64,000 nt of DNA from Denitrovibrio sp. (GTDB lineage Bacteria > Chrysiogenota > Deferribacteres > Deferribacterales > Geovibrionaceae), in NCBI GenBank assembly GCA_002869185.1, contig PKTN01000001.1:496001-560000 (forward strand), in the 5' to 3' direction. Under the pieces are notes generated by a model. It saw only the letters and a program-made list of their open reading frames with translations, did no database searches and was not told the origin of the DNA. A program made the translations under genes and the position numbers. Position 1 is the stretch's first letter. The number at the start of each line of letters is the position of its first letter. Shown here piece by piece: positions 1 to 8,171 of this stretch.

Positions 1-63
1 AGTTTCGATGCCGGCAGGACCGGCACCGATAACTACTATTTCATAATTTTCAATTTCAGACAA
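1..63 (-). CDS. FAD/NAD(P)-dependent oxidoreductase, N-terminal fragment (runs off the window)
   Basis: Only the first 21 codons are inside the window. From a TTG start at 63-61 the peptide begins MSEIENYEIVVIGAGPAGIE, a beta strand followed by a GxGxxG dinucleotide-binding loop. This is the FAD-binding N-terminus of thioredoxin reductase-like and related flavoproteins. The start lies three bases after the ahcY stop and in the same frame, so translation is probably coupled to ahcY. The substrate cannot be inferred from so short a piece; thioredoxin reductase, a TrmFO-like enzyme or another two-dinucleotide-binding flavoprotein all remain possible. Confidence 0.6.
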   Translation of the reverse strand, partial: MSEIENYEIVVIGAGPAGIET

Positions 64-66
64 AAG

Positions 67-1467
67 TTAGTACCTGTAATGACCAGGCTTGTAAGGGCCT
101 TCTACTTTAACACCGATGTAATCAGCTTGCTCTTTAGAAAGCGTAGTAAGCTTTACACCAATTTTTGCAAGGTGAAGTCTAGCAACTTCCTCGTCAAGCA
201 CTTTACTAAGGATGTAAACACCTGGCTTGTATGTCTCTTTGTTTTTCCAAAGGTCGATCTGAGCGAGTGTTTGGTTAGCAAATGAGTTACTCATTACAAA
301 TGATGGGTGACCTGTAGCACAACCAAGGTTTACAAGGCGTCCTTCAGCAAGCATGAATATTTCATGACCATCTTTAAATGTATATTTATCTACCTGAGGC
401 TTGATGTTTGTCTTAACGATACCTGCGAGGTTTTCAAGTTTCTCTACCTGAATTTCATTGTCGAAGTGACCGATGTTACAAACGATAGCCTGATCTTTCA
501 TTTTTTCCATATGCTCTGCACGGATAATGTCTTTGTTACCTGTTGTAGTAACATAGATGTCACCTATACCGAGTGTGTCTTCAACTGTTTTAACTTGGAA
601 TCCTGCCATTGCAGCCTGAAGAGCACAGATTGGGTCGATTTCAGTAACCATAACGATAGCACCAAGTCCTCTGAGGGATTCAGCACAACCTTTACCAACG
701 TCACCGTAACCACAAACAACAGCGACTTTACCAGCGATCATTACATCTGTTGCACGCTTGATACCGTCTACAAGAGACTCACGGCAACCGTAAAGGTTAT
801 CAAATTTAGATTTTGTAACTGAGTCGTTAACATTAATAGCAGGAACAAGAAGCTCACCCTTCTCCATCATATGGTAGAGTCTGTGAACACCAGTTGTTGT
901 CTCTTCAGAAACACCTTTCCAGTCAGCTACTGTCTCTTTCCAACGGTTAGGGTTTTCAGCGAGAATCTTTTTAAGCTGAGCGAGGAAAACGCCCTCTTCT
1001 ACTGTTTCAGGAGCTTTATCAAGGATAGAAGCATCTGACTCCGCTTTGTTACCAACGTGGATCATCATTGTAGCATCGCCACCATCGTCAACAATAAGCT
1101 CTGGTCCTTTTCCACCAGGAAAACGAAGAGCCATATCTGTACACCACCAGTACTCCTCAAGTGTTTCGCCCTTCCAAGCGAATACAGGAACACCTGATTT
1201 TGCTATTGCAGCAGCAGCGTGGTCTTGAGTTGAGAAGATGTTACAGCTACACCAGCGAACATCGGCACCGAGAGCAACAAGTGTCTCGATAAGTACTGCA
1301 GTTTGAATTGTCATATGGAGAGAACCCATGATACGAACACCTTTAAGAGGCTGCTCTTTTGCATATTTCTCTCTTGTGGCCATAAGACCTGGCATTTCAT
1401 GTTCAGCGATAGTAATCTCTTTACGACCAAATTCAGCCAAGCTTATGTCAGCAACTTTATAATCCAT
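67..1467 (-). CDS. ahcY: Adenosylhomocysteinase (S-adenosyl-L-homocysteine hydrolase)
   Basis: Splits S-adenosylhomocysteine into adenosine and homocysteine, recycling the product of SAM-dependent methylation in the cytoplasm. The 466-residue protein is full length for the bacterial form. The NAD-binding loop GYGDVGKG is at residues 253-260. The substrate-binding segment [16 protein letters not shown] (about 48-63), the [13 protein letters not shown] segment (about 212-224) and the C-terminal HYRY tail that closes over NAD of the partner subunit are all present. An AAGGAG ribosome site precedes the ATG. It lies directly downstream of metK, separated by a hairpin, so both halves of the methyl cycle are adjacent. 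Confidence 0.97.
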   Translation of the reverse strand: MDYKVADISLAEFGRKEITIAEHEMPGLMATREKYAKEQPLKGVRIMGSLHMTIQTAVLIETLVALGADVRWCSCNIFSTQDHAAAAIAKSGVPVFAWKGETLEEYWWCTDMALRFPGGKGPELIVDDGGDATMMIHVGNKAESDASILDKAPETVEEGVFLAQLKKILAENPNRWKETVADWKGVSEETTTGVHRLYHMMEKGELLVPAINVNDSVTKSKFDNLYGCRESLVDGIKRATDVMIAGKVAVVCGYGDVGKGCAESLRGLGAIVMVTEIDPICALQAAMAGFQVKTVEDTLGIGDIYVTTTGNKDIIRAEHMEKMKDQAIVCNIGHFDNEIQVEKLENLAGIVKTNIKPQVDKYTFKDGHEIFMLAEGRLVNLGCATGHPSFVMSNSFANQTLAQIDLWKNKETYKPGVYILSKVLDEEVARLHLAKIGVKLTTLSKEQADYIGVKVEGPYKPGHYRY

Positions 1468-1489
1468 TTAATTGTCTCCTTAAATATTA

Positions 1490-1520
1490 GAAAAGCACCC
1501 ACAGTGAACCTGCGAGTGCT
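1490..1520 (-). terminator. Hairpin with T-run between metK and ahcY
   Basis: Read on the minus strand, AGCACTCGCAG pairs with CTGTGGGTGCT over an 11-bp stem (two G-T pairs) around a GTTCA loop, followed by TTTTC. It sits just after the metK stop and before the ahcY ribosome site. It looks like a terminator or attenuator that sets ahcY expression relative to metK. No SAM or SAH riboswitch core was recognised here. Confidence 0.65.
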
Positions 1521-1534
1521 TTATTTGTTTGATA

Positions 1535-2674
1535 TTATTTTACGGCAGACTTGAGTTCGTCTACTTTATTTGTTTGTTCCCATGAAAATTCGTTACGTCC
1601 AAAATGACCGTAAGCTGCTGTTTGTCTAAAGATTGGCTTTCTTAGATCAAGAGCCTCCATGATACCTTTAGGTGTAAGGTCAAAAACCTTGCTAACAGCT
1701 TCTTCAATTTTCTCTTCTGATATAGTGTTTGTGCCGAAAGTGTTAACCATAACGCTAACAGGATCAACGACACCAATTGCGTAAGCAACTTGAACTTCAC
1801 ATCTGGATGCAAGACCAGCAGCTACGATATTCTTAGCTACCCATCTAGAAGCATAAGCAGCTTAACGGTCAACCTTCGATGGGTCTTTACCACTGAAAGC
1901 TCCACCACCATGACGTCCCATACCTCCGTATGTATCTACGATAATCTTACGACCAGTAAGACCACAGTCTCCCATAGGTCCACCGATAACGAAACGTCCT
2001 GTTGGGTTGATATGGAATTTTATATCATCTTTTACAAGTTCTTTTGGAAGAACAGGAAGGATTGCTTTATTTATAACGTCTTCTTTAAGTTGATCAAGAG
2101 TAACATCTTCAGCGTGTTGAGTACTTACAACAACTGTATCAATTCTTATAGGTGTGAAACCATCATATTCTACTGTTACCTGAGATTTGTTGTCTGGGCG
2201 GAGGTAAGCAAGCTCACCACTTTTTCTGAGCTCAGACATTTTATGTGTAATCTTATGGGAAAGAGTAATAGGCAAAGGCATAAGCTCTTCTGTCTCGTCA
2301 CAAGCGTAACCAAACATAAGACCTTGGTCTCCAGCTCCACCAACATCAACACCCATTGCGATGTCTGGTGACTGCTTATCAAGAGTAACCATTACGCCAC
2401 ATGTGTCACAGTCAAAGCCGTAGGCAGCATTGTCGTAACCGATCTCGCGGATAGTTTCTCTAACTATTTCAGGAATCTCTACGTATGTATTTGTTGTAAC
2501 TTCACCAGCAACAACAACAAGTCCTGTTGTAATCATTGTCTCACAAGCAACTCTACTAAAAGGATCGTCTTTTAGCATTGCATCGAGCACTGCGTCTGAA
2601 ATTTGGTCAGCCATCTTATCTGGGTGACCTTCACTCACAGACTCTGATGTAAACAGGTAGTTCTTATTTTTCAT
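1535..2674 (-). pseudogene. metK: S-adenosylmethionine synthetase, interrupted by an in-frame TAA
   Basis: Makes SAM from methionine and ATP. Read through codon 271, the frame gives a normal-length MetK of 379 positions. The N-terminal domain has the [16 protein letters not shown] motif, the middle has [17 protein letters not shown], and [21 protein letters not shown] contains the P-loop-like GGGAFSGKD. The frame then hits TAA at 1864-1862 and continues without shift as [16 protein letters not shown]. In MetK this position follows VDR and is a conserved serine, so TCA to TAA is the simplest explanation. The C-terminal part ([19 protein letters not shown] onward) is intact. A good AGGAG site precedes the ATG. 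Truncation would remove about 29% of the protein, including part of the active site. Confidence 0.9.
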
Positions 2675-2688
2675 CTAAATATCTCCTA

Positions 2689-2919
2689 CTATTTATTATT
2701 AGATTTATTATTGGCAAGCATTAGGTTCATCTTATCTTTGCCTCTAAGTTTTACAACTTTTATCTCTTTAATTCTAGCTTCCACCTCAGGTGGAAAATAT
2801 TTAAGGCTATATAAAGCCTCTAAATCTTGTTCTAAATTAATATGTTCTTCAAAAAGTGCTTTAAAATTCTCATCTTTTTGAATCATCTCTTCAACTTTTA
2901 CGTTATCCGCCTTAAGCAT
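2689..2919 (-). CDS. DUF465 (YdcH-like) small coiled-coil protein
   Basis: A 76-residue, highly charged helical protein of the DUF465/YdcH type. It has the characteristic heptad-like helix ending in LEALYSLKYFPPEVEARIKEIKVVKLRGKDKM. The LK(Y/R)-x-FPP-E and KL-x-KDKM signatures are visible. It has no signal peptide, membrane segment or catalytic motif. It lies 14 bases upstream of metK and downstream of rimI in the same direction, so it is probably co-transcribed with them. Function of the family is not settled. Confidence 0.8.
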   Translation of the reverse strand: MLKADNVKVEEMIQKDENFKALFEEHINLEQDLEALYSLKYFPPEVEARIKEIKVVKLRGKDKMNLMLANNKSNNK

Positions 2920-2939
2920 TGTCAGTACCCCTCATGTTT

Positions 2940-3380
2940 TCAGAAACTCAATGCCATACGTTGAGCATCCTTTCCGTTACCATAATAATTTTTTATGTAG
3001 CCAGTCGTTTTAAACCCGAATTTATTATATAGACTAATAGCCCCCGAGTTAGTTTTATCTACTTCGAGATAAATTCTATTAACTTCGGGATGCATGGATA
3101 TACAATACTTTAAGAGTTCAACAGCTATACCCTTTAGCTGATGATCTTTAGAAACTGAAATAATTCCTATTTCTGCTTCATCTAGAATATACCAGAAAAT
3201 AATATAGCCCGCTACTAGTCCATTTATTTCATATACTAAAAAATCACTTTTCTGTTTCTTAAACTCATTCATCAAAGATATCTCAGACCAAGGTCTATTG
3301 AAATTCTCTTTTTCGATCTGATAGATAGCATCTATATCAGCTGGCTTTGCATCTCTTATCAAAGTTAATCTCTGCCTCAC
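2940..3380 (-). CDS. rimI: GNAT N-acetyltransferase, RimI-like (ribosomal protein S18 alanine acetyltransferase)
   Basis: A 146-residue GNAT-fold protein that would use acetyl-CoA. The order is RDAKPADIDAIYQIE (N-terminal strand and helix), FLVYEINGLVAGYI (core strands), the motif-A segment IGIISVSKDHQLKGIAVELL, and the C-terminal LEVDKTNSGAISLYNKFGF. The last is the N-x-x-A-x-x-x-Y-x-x-x-GF signature of RimI. The reading frame opens with GTG and overlaps the end of tsaB by 44 bases, the tsaB-rimI arrangement common in bacteria. The canonical Q/R-x-x-G-x-A acetyl-CoA loop is present as QLKGIA. The true substrate cannot be proven from sequence. Confidence 0.85.
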   Translation of the reverse strand: MRQRLTLIRDAKPADIDAIYQIEKENFNRPWSEISLMNEFKKQKSDFLVYEINGLVAGYIIFWYILDEAEIGIISVSKDHQLKGIAVELLKYCISMHPEVNRIYLEVDKTNSGAISLYNKFGFKTTGYIKNYYGNGKDAQRMALSF

Positions 3381-3924
3381 TCTTTCTCATATACATAGGT
3401 GAATAATCAGATATAAACCTATCAAAGCTGTTAAAAAGAATAGCTTTTGATAAATCTGACCATTTTTCTCCAGAATTAATCACTAGGTATTCATCGGTGT
3501 TTTCTAACTTTTCTGTAACATAATCTGAAAAAACAGATTCTGGAAAGTTGTATTCTCTATACCCGTATAATGTGCCACGCAGTTTTACCGCAGTCTTCAC
3601 AATATCCTTGCCAGACACTATTGCAGCGGCATCAAGGGAGCTAATCCCTTTTAGTTTTTTACCACTAGACACACAAAACCCGAGCAAGCTACCAACACCT
3701 ATTCTAATGCCAGTAAATGACCCGGGTCCAGTAATTATATAAAAGTTATCAATATCTTGTGGTCCTAAATTAGAAGATATAAATAGCATATCCATAACAG
3801 ACATCATTTTTTCACTAAGTCTGTTTTCAAGCTTAATACAAACAGAAGCAATGATATTTCTATTCTCATCACAAATTGTCGCAGAAAGTCCTTTTCCAGA
3901 TGTATCCACAAGGATTGATTTCAT
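3337..3924 (-). CDS. tsaB: tRNA threonylcarbamoyladenosine biosynthesis protein TsaB
   Basis: TsaB is the inactive kinase-like partner that dimerises with TsaD in the t6A-forming complex for ANN-decoding tRNAs. At 195 residues it is slightly short. It shows the expected N-terminal ILVDTSGKGLSATIC, the IDNFYIITGPGSFTGIRIGV signature (G-P-G-S-F-T-G-x-R), and the LKGISSLDAAA segment. A TTGACT...TAAGAT promoter ends just before the ATG and no ribosome site is visible, so the message may be leaderless. It heads the minus-strand run tsaB-rimI-DUF465-metK-ahcY. Confidence 0.92.
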   Translation of the reverse strand: MKSILVDTSGKGLSATICDENRNIIASVCIKLENRLSEKMMSVMDMLFISSNLGPQDIDNFYIITGPGSFTGIRIGVGSLLGFCVSSGKKLKGISSLDAAAIVSGKDIVKTAVKLRGTLYGYREYNFPESVFSDYVTEKLENTDEYLVINSGEKWSDLSKAILFNSFDRFISDYSPMYMRKSEAEINFDKRCKAS

Positions 3925-3931
3925 TTAAAAT

Positions 3932-3959
3932 ATCTTAACAGAAATGTTTTAGAAGTCAA
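3932..3959 (-). promoter_or_regulatory. Sigma70-type promoter for tsaB operon
   Basis: On the minus strand TTGACT (3959-3954), a 16-base spacer and TAAGAT (3937-3932). The predicted start of transcription falls at or next to the tsaB ATG at 3924. Confidence 0.5.
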
Positions 3960-3992
3960 TATTACAAATCCCACTTTAATTCACTGCTAAAG

Positions 3993-4610
3993 CTAAAGAA
4001 AAGGATTATAGCTCTTTTCATGCCCGATACTGCTTGCAGGACCATGCCCTGGAAGTACCACAATACTCTCATCTAAAGCCATTAATTCTGTTTTAATGCT
4101 CTTTATTAGTTGATCATGATCACCATAAGGGAAGTCTGATCTACCAATAGATTCAAGAAAAATAGTATCACCAGTCATAACAGAATTTAGATCTTTTACA
4201 TATAAAGAAACACCACCAGGAGTGTGCCCTGGGGTATGTAATACTTTAATCTTTATACCAGCGATATCCAACTCATCATCATCGCTCATTTTATTTGTAA
4301 CGATAGGCGTCTTCATACCATCGAAACCAAACATTGCGGCTGTCTCTGAACCATGAGCACAAAGGAACTCGTCATCTGCATGCAGATAAAAAGGAATATT
4401 ATATTTCCTAACCAGCTCGTCTATCCCACCAATATGATCAAAATGACCATGTGTGTTCACTATAGCTGCTGGTTTAAAGTTATTCGTACTCAAGAATTCA
4501 ATAATCTCTCCTGCGTTACCACCTGGGTCTACTATAACTGCATTACCATTATTTGAAATTATATAGCAGTTCACTCCGAGTGGGCCTACTACCATTGAAT
4601 CTATTTTCAT
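3993..4610 (-). CDS. MBL-fold metal hydrolase, glyoxalase II family
   Basis: A 205-residue metallo-beta-lactamase-fold hydrolase of the small bacterial glyoxalase II-like (hydroxyacylglutathione hydrolase-like) type. Metal ligands are visible: THGHFDHIGG (HxHxDH), HTPGHTPGG, MTGDTIF (bridging Asp) and the late PGHGPASS. An upstream in-frame ATG exists at 4625, but GGAG followed by six bases before the ATG at 4610 decides the start. It lies five bases after nothing else in its strand except dtd upstream. The natural thioester substrate is unknown; a persulfide dioxygenase role is less likely at this length. Confidence 0.85.
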   Translation of the reverse strand: MKIDSMVVGPLGVNCYIISNNGNAVIVDPGGNAGEIIEFLSTNNFKPAAIVNTHGHFDHIGGIDELVRKYNIPFYLHADDEFLCAHGSETAAMFGFDGMKTPIVTNKMSDDDELDIAGIKIKVLHTPGHTPGGVSLYVKDLNSVMTGDTIFLESIGRSDFPYGDHDQLIKSIKTELMALDESIVVLPGHGPASSIGHEKSYNPFL

Positions 4611-4630
4611 TTCATTCTCCATCATTTTGT

Positions 4631-5074
4631 TTATGCTTCTAATATTATCGTTACTGGGCCATCATTTTCAAGCCCTACCTTCATATCTGCGGCAAAAATT
4701 CCTGTTTGAACCTTGTCTTCACCCAAATGATCTATACAACATTTAGTAAAATATTTATAGTACTCATTAGCTACATCAGGTTGCATAGCACTTGAGAAAT
4801 CAGGTCTGAGCCCTTTTTTACAGTTGCCTGCTAAGGTAAATTGACTAACTATGATAATCTCACCATCGATATCTTTTACAGATTTACCCATCTTCCCTTT
4901 ATCATCTTCAAAGATACGTAAATGGGTAGATTTATAAGCTAGATCTTCGCAAAACTTTTCCTCGTCACCCTTCTCCACTCCAAAAAGTATGAGCAACCCA
5001 GTTCCAATATTAGCTACTCTTTTACCTTCTATATCAACATAAGCGTGATTGGCTCTTTGTAAAACTACTTTCAC
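4631..5074 (-). CDS. dtd: D-aminoacyl-tRNA deacylase
   Basis: Removes D-amino acids mischarged onto tRNA. The 147-residue length matches DTD. Diagnostic motifs are the N-terminal MKVVLQRANHAYVDIEG, the SQFTLAGNCKKGLRPDFSSA motif with the catalytic Thr in SQFTL, and the C-terminal NDGPVTIILEA carrying the Gly-Pro that enforces chirality. The ATG overlaps the murJ stop by four bases, so the two are translationally coupled. Confidence 0.96.
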   Translation of the reverse strand: MKVVLQRANHAYVDIEGKRVANIGTGLLILFGVEKGDEEKFCEDLAYKSTHLRIFEDDKGKMGKSVKDIDGEIIIVSQFTLAGNCKKGLRPDFSSAMQPDVANEYYKYFTKCCIDHLGEDKVQTGIFAADMKVGLENDGPVTIILEA

Positions 5075-6552
5075 CTAATAAGCTCCTTAATCCTGATACC
5101 TGTGATTTTAAGTGCAATAAAATATATAACCCCACCAATAGCTATCACAGGAATAATATTCAAACCAAGTATATAAAGACCATACGTACTAGCCCCCATA
5201 ACAACAGATGCAAAAACTAACTTAACAATATAAAAGAAATTATCAGTTAAACGATATCTATAGTCACGCATTTTATAATATAAGTAAGCACAATTGAGGC
5301 CTGCAGCTAACCCTGAAGCCAATGCAATCCCCGAATGTCCCATTGGTTTTATAAGTAGTAAATTGAATAACACATTAGCTACAAGACCTATCGCAGCACC
5401 TTTAACTGGAGTTTTCATATCTTTCTCAGAGTGGAATACCCTGCTAAAAACATTTAGAAATGAGTAAAAAAGCAGACCAATAGTATACATTTGCAAAGCA
5501 GAAGCAGTAGCTCCAACATTTTCCATTGTAAAGCTCATTCTAGCGTAAACAATATCAATAATAGGATAAGCAAGCACTATCAAACCTGTACTAGCTGGTA
5601 ACATGATGAGAAAAATAGAATTGACTGCCTTATCTATGAGACCATTTCTTTTATGAAGATCGCCTTCAGTATTTGCCTTACTTATCTCAGTAAGAGTTAC
5701 AGTTCCAACCGCCACAGCAAACATACCAAGTGGGAATTGAAAAAGCCTATTAGCATAATATAAGTATGAGATGCTACCTACAGCAAGAAATGATGCTAGA
5801 ATACGACCAACCATAAAGTTTACTTGGTTGATACCTACGCCTGCGAGAGATGGTATAACAAGATAAAACGTCTTCCGAACATCTTTACTAAAACCACCAG
5901 ATAAAGTTGCTCTGTACCCTTTTATATAGGCTGCTATAGCTACATATAAGAGTTGAGCAATTCCACCAAAAAAAACACCGTAGCAAAGATACATTATATC
6001 TACGCCCTTAGTGTACCCTATCCATGCACCTGTAATCATCGCAATATTAAGTATAGCTGTTGAAGAGTGTGGTATATAATAGCTCCCCTTAAGGTTTAGA
6101 TAACCAGATAACAGAGCACAAATAGTAACAAGTAAGAGATATGGCATCAGAACGACCATCATATTTGATGCTGTTGTGATAATTTCTTGGTTATTAGCAT
6201 AACCAGGCATAAACAATTTTATAATATATTCTGGGAATAAAGATGTTATCACTAAAATAACTGCTATCATTAAAGAGACAGCAATAATTAAACTAGTAAT
6301 ATAGTTATCTGCTACCTTGGAACTTTTATGTTTCATGTTGTCACTAAGGAAAGGAACAAAAGCAGAAGATAAAGCTCCCTCAGCAAAAAAAGCTCTGAAA
6401 AGGTTAGGTATAGCAAAGGCAACAAAGAAAGCATCGGTCAGTCCACTAGCCCCGAAGTAGCCAGCAACAACGATGTCACGTATTAATCCAAAGATTCTAC
6501 TCGTGAAGATTCCTAGCCCAGATTTCAGTACTTTTTGTATAAATCCTGACAT
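5071..6552 (-). CDS. murJ: Lipid II flippase MurJ
   Basis: A polytopic inner-membrane protein of the MurJ/MviN family (MOP superfamily), which flips lipid II for peptidoglycan synthesis. It shows the start signature SGLGIFTSRIFGLIRDIVVAGYFGASGLTDAFFVAFAIPNLFRAFFAEGALSSAFVP and about 14 hydrophobic segments through to the C-terminus. The frame is open to an ATG at 6588, but AAGGAAA precedes the ATG at 6552 and the family begins near MSGFIQKV, so I place the start there (493 residues). It is divergent from the HU gene. Confidence 0.93.
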   Translation of the reverse strand: MSGFIQKVLKSGLGIFTSRIFGLIRDIVVAGYFGASGLTDAFFVAFAIPNLFRAFFAEGALSSAFVPFLSDNMKHKSSKVADNYITSLIIAVSLMIAVILVITSLFPEYIIKLFMPGYANNQEIITTASNMMVVLMPYLLLVTICALLSGYLNLKGSYYIPHSSTAILNIAMITGAWIGYTKGVDIMYLCYGVFFGGIAQLLYVAIAAYIKGYRATLSGGFSKDVRKTFYLVIPSLAGVGINQVNFMVGRILASFLAVGSISYLYYANRLFQFPLGMFAVAVGTVTLTEISKANTEGDLHKRNGLIDKAVNSIFLIMLPASTGLIVLAYPIIDIVYARMSFTMENVGATASALQMYTIGLLFYSFLNVFSRVFHSEKDMKTPVKGAAIGLVANVLFNLLLIKPMGHSGIALASGLAAGLNCAYLYYKMRDYRYRLTDNFFYIVKLVFASVVMGASTYGLYILGLNIIPVIAIGGVIYFIALKITGIRIKELIR

Positions 6553-6588
6553 GACAAATGTTTTCCTTTTTTTTTCATGTAAATTCAC

Positions 6589-6617
6589 TTTACACCTTAT
6601 ATGACATCAGATATAAT
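6589..6617 (+). promoter_or_regulatory. Sigma70 promoter for HU gene
   Basis: TTTACA (6589-6594), 17-base spacer, perfect TATAAT (6612-6617), followed after about 40 bases by a GGAG ribosome site and the HU ATG at 6671. A strong promoter as expected for an abundant nucleoid protein. Confidence 0.75.
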
Positions 6618-6670
6618 GTGTAAATAAAAATAATGTTTAACCAACGACATTTATAACGGAGATCAAGGTT

Positions 6671-6955
6671 ATGACTAAATCAGAACTTATCGAAGTAATC
6701 GCAACTCAAAACCAGGATCTAACGAAAAAACAAGTAGAGTTTATCGTTAATGGTGTTTTCTCATCTATCAAAGACGCGCTTAACACTGGTGACAAAGTTG
6801 AGATCAGAGGTTTCGGCAGCTTTAAAATTAGAGAGAAAAACTCTAAAGTCGGACGTAATCCTAAAACTGGTGACAAAGTTGAAGTACCTTCTAAGAACGT
6901 ACCTTACTTTAAGCCTGGAAAAGAGATTAAAGAGCTTCTGATAAAAGCTGACTAA
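6671..6955 (+). CDS. HU/IHF-family DNA-binding protein
   Basis: A 94-residue histone-like protein that bends and compacts DNA as a dimer. It has the N-terminal dimerisation helices (MTKSELIEVIATQNQDLTKKQ), the GDKVEIRGFGSFKIREK beta core and the beta-arm tip GRNPKTGDKVEVPSKNVPYFKPGKE, where the intercalating proline lies in RNP. The sequence cannot separate HU from an IHF subunit with certainty. It is transcribed alone from its own promoter and is followed by a hairpin. Confidence 0.93.
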   Translation: MTKSELIEVIATQNQDLTKKQVEFIVNGVFSSIKDALNTGDKVEIRGFGSFKIREKNSKVGRNPKTGDKVEVPSKNVPYFKPGKEIKELLIKAD

Positions 6956-6970
6956 TTTAAAATTTGATGT

Positions 6971-6998
6971 CTGGTTGTCAGGATTTTCTGTCAACCAG
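6971..6998. terminator. Hairpin between convergent HU and flagellar small gene
   Basis: CTGGTTGTCAG pairs with CTGTCAACCAG (one T-T mismatch) around GATTTT. It overlaps the last codons of the minus-strand gene and could terminate transcription from both sides. The T-run is weak. Confidence 0.5.
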
Positions 6999-7316
6999 CG
7001 TTGATTTTATACTTTTTGAGTAATACTTATGCTGTATATGTTCACGGCATATTAAAGTGCGTATATTTTTAAACAACCCATCTTTTTCAGATATCAATCT
7101 ATCCTCTACTTTTTTATGAACTTCTAAAATCTTTTCAGTCTCAGATTTTACTTCATCTTTATTTTCAATTTCTTTTAGAATTTGTGTAAGTTGTTCCAAG
7201 CTTGTTGAATATGCTTCATATCTCTTCAGAAAGTTTTCATCCATCTCTGAATTTAAAAACTCATCAGCTTTTTTTAGTGCATTATTATATATTTGTAAAA
7301 AATTGATTTTTGACAT
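6978..7316 (-). CDS. Small helical protein of the flagellar cluster (FliT-like position)
   Basis: About 112 residues, charged and mostly helical, with segments such as NNALKKADEFLNSEMDENFLKRYEAYSTSLEQLTQILKEIE. It has no signal peptide or membrane segment. It is the last gene of the fliD-fliS run, where many genomes carry the FliD chaperone FliT. I do not recognise a firm FliT signature, so this is inference from position and helical character. The frame is open upstream to a TTG at 7367; the ATG at 7316 is preferred but has only a weak ribosome site. Confidence 0.55.
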   Translation of the reverse strand: MSKINFLQIYNNALKKADEFLNSEMDENFLKRYEAYSTSLEQLTQILKEIENKDEVKSETEKILEVHKKVEDRLISEKDGLFKNIRTLICREHIQHKYYSKSIKSTLVDRKS

Positions 7317-7382
7317 AGTGGTATGGTATAGATTTATCCAAAATATCTCAATAGAAAGTAGTCGCAAAAGTCAGTTTAGTTT

Positions 7383-7721
7383 TTATTCAAATGGATAAAA
7401 CTGCATAACTGCATCTGGACTCGCTTTTTTGTGAGCATTAATCGCGTTCTCTGGTTCATCAGCAAACTGTCTTTTAAGCTCTTCAATCATATCGAGAGCT
7501 TCATCTTGGGACTGAATGGCTGAGTTAGAGACAGCGGCGAGTCTATTTTCATTACGAATCCCGATTACGTCAGCAATATATTGCTTCTCGTTATCAGTAC
7601 TCTTTTCAGACCTTCCGTTGTCCTGAACTTTTTGAGAACTGTCAGATTGTGATTTTTTTCTGTCGATATTCGAGAGTTTATCTCTCAAGTTAACAACAGA
7701 ACCTTCAAAGTTAACTACCAT
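7383..7721 (-). CDS. Flagellar cluster protein, unknown (FlaG position)
   Basis: A 112-residue hydrophilic protein. The N-terminal half is low complexity (rich in Ser, Asp, Lys). The C-terminal half, with QSQDEALDMIEELKRQFADEPENAINAHKKASPDAVMQFYPFE, resembles the short helical tails of small proteins often found beside fliS. It is six bases downstream of fliS and sits between fliS and the FliT-like gene, a place where FlaG-type genes occur. The typical FlaG C-terminal motif (ending near TGEVIRQIP) is absent, so FlaG is not claimed. Confidence 0.6.
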   Translation of the reverse strand: MVVNFEGSVVNLRDKLSNIDRKKSQSDSSQKVQDNGRSEKSTDNEKQYIADVIGIRNENRLAAVSNSAIQSQDEALDMIEELKRQFADEPENAINAHKKASPDAVMQFYPFE

Positions 7722-7726
7722 AATTT

Positions 7727-8146
7727 TTATCCGGCAAAGTTAATTGACTGTTTCTCTTCCTTTTCTGGTTTTACTGTTCCCTCTTCCTGTTGAATAACAT
7801 TTTTCCATGCATCCCTCAGTGAAGACATGAGCTTTACTACACTTTCGATTTTTTCTTGGTTTTTCTCTTTGTTAGCCTCAATAAGCTGCCAGATCATAAA
7901 ATCATACAGTCTCATAAGGTTTCTAGAGATATCGCCAACATACATGTTGAGTGTGGACATAAGCTCATAAATGATGTTTTGTGCTTTCATAATATTATTA
8001 TGCGCTTCAGGGATATTCTTATCCTCAATAGCTTTAATTGAGATACGCATAAATTTGATTGCACCATCATACAGAAGAAGTACCAATTTCCCTTTGGTAG
8101 CGCCTTCTACTTCCTGTTTAATGTAGTTCTTGTAAGGACTCTGCAT
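7727..8146 (-). CDS. fliS: Flagellar export chaperone FliS
   Basis: Binds flagellin in the cytoplasm to prevent premature polymerisation and guide export. The 139-residue protein begins MQSPYKNYIKQEVEGATKGKLVLLLYDGAIKFM. It contains the FliS hallmarks Y-x-x-Y/I near the start, the LI/VLLLYDGAIKFM helix, and the ELMSTLNMYVGDISRNLMRLYDFMIWQLIEAN segment. AAGGAG followed by eight bases fixes the ATG at 8146, inside a longer open frame. Between fliD and the small FlaG-position gene. Confidence 0.95.
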   Translation of the reverse strand: MQSPYKNYIKQEVEGATKGKLVLLLYDGAIKFMRISIKAIEDKNIPEAHNNIMKAQNIIYELMSTLNMYVGDISRNLMRLYDFMIWQLIEANKEKNQEKIESVVKLMSSLRDAWKNVIQQEEGTVKPEKEEKQSINFAG

Positions 8147-8171
8147 ATAAACGACTCCTTTCGTCAATATA

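Noticed and set aside
307-822. 171-codon plus-strand frame opposite ahcY
   Set aside because: Exactly antiparallel to a highly conserved gene and its translation is Cys/Phe-rich without any motif; it is a shadow of ahcY.
1790-2371. 193-codon plus-strand frame opposite metK
   Set aside because: Antiparallel shadow of metK; low-complexity Ser/Thr/Cys translation and no ribosome site.
2675-2940. SAM or SAH riboswitch upstream of metK/ahcY
   Set aside because: The metK leader is 14 bases long, and the region before ahcY forms only a simple terminator hairpin.
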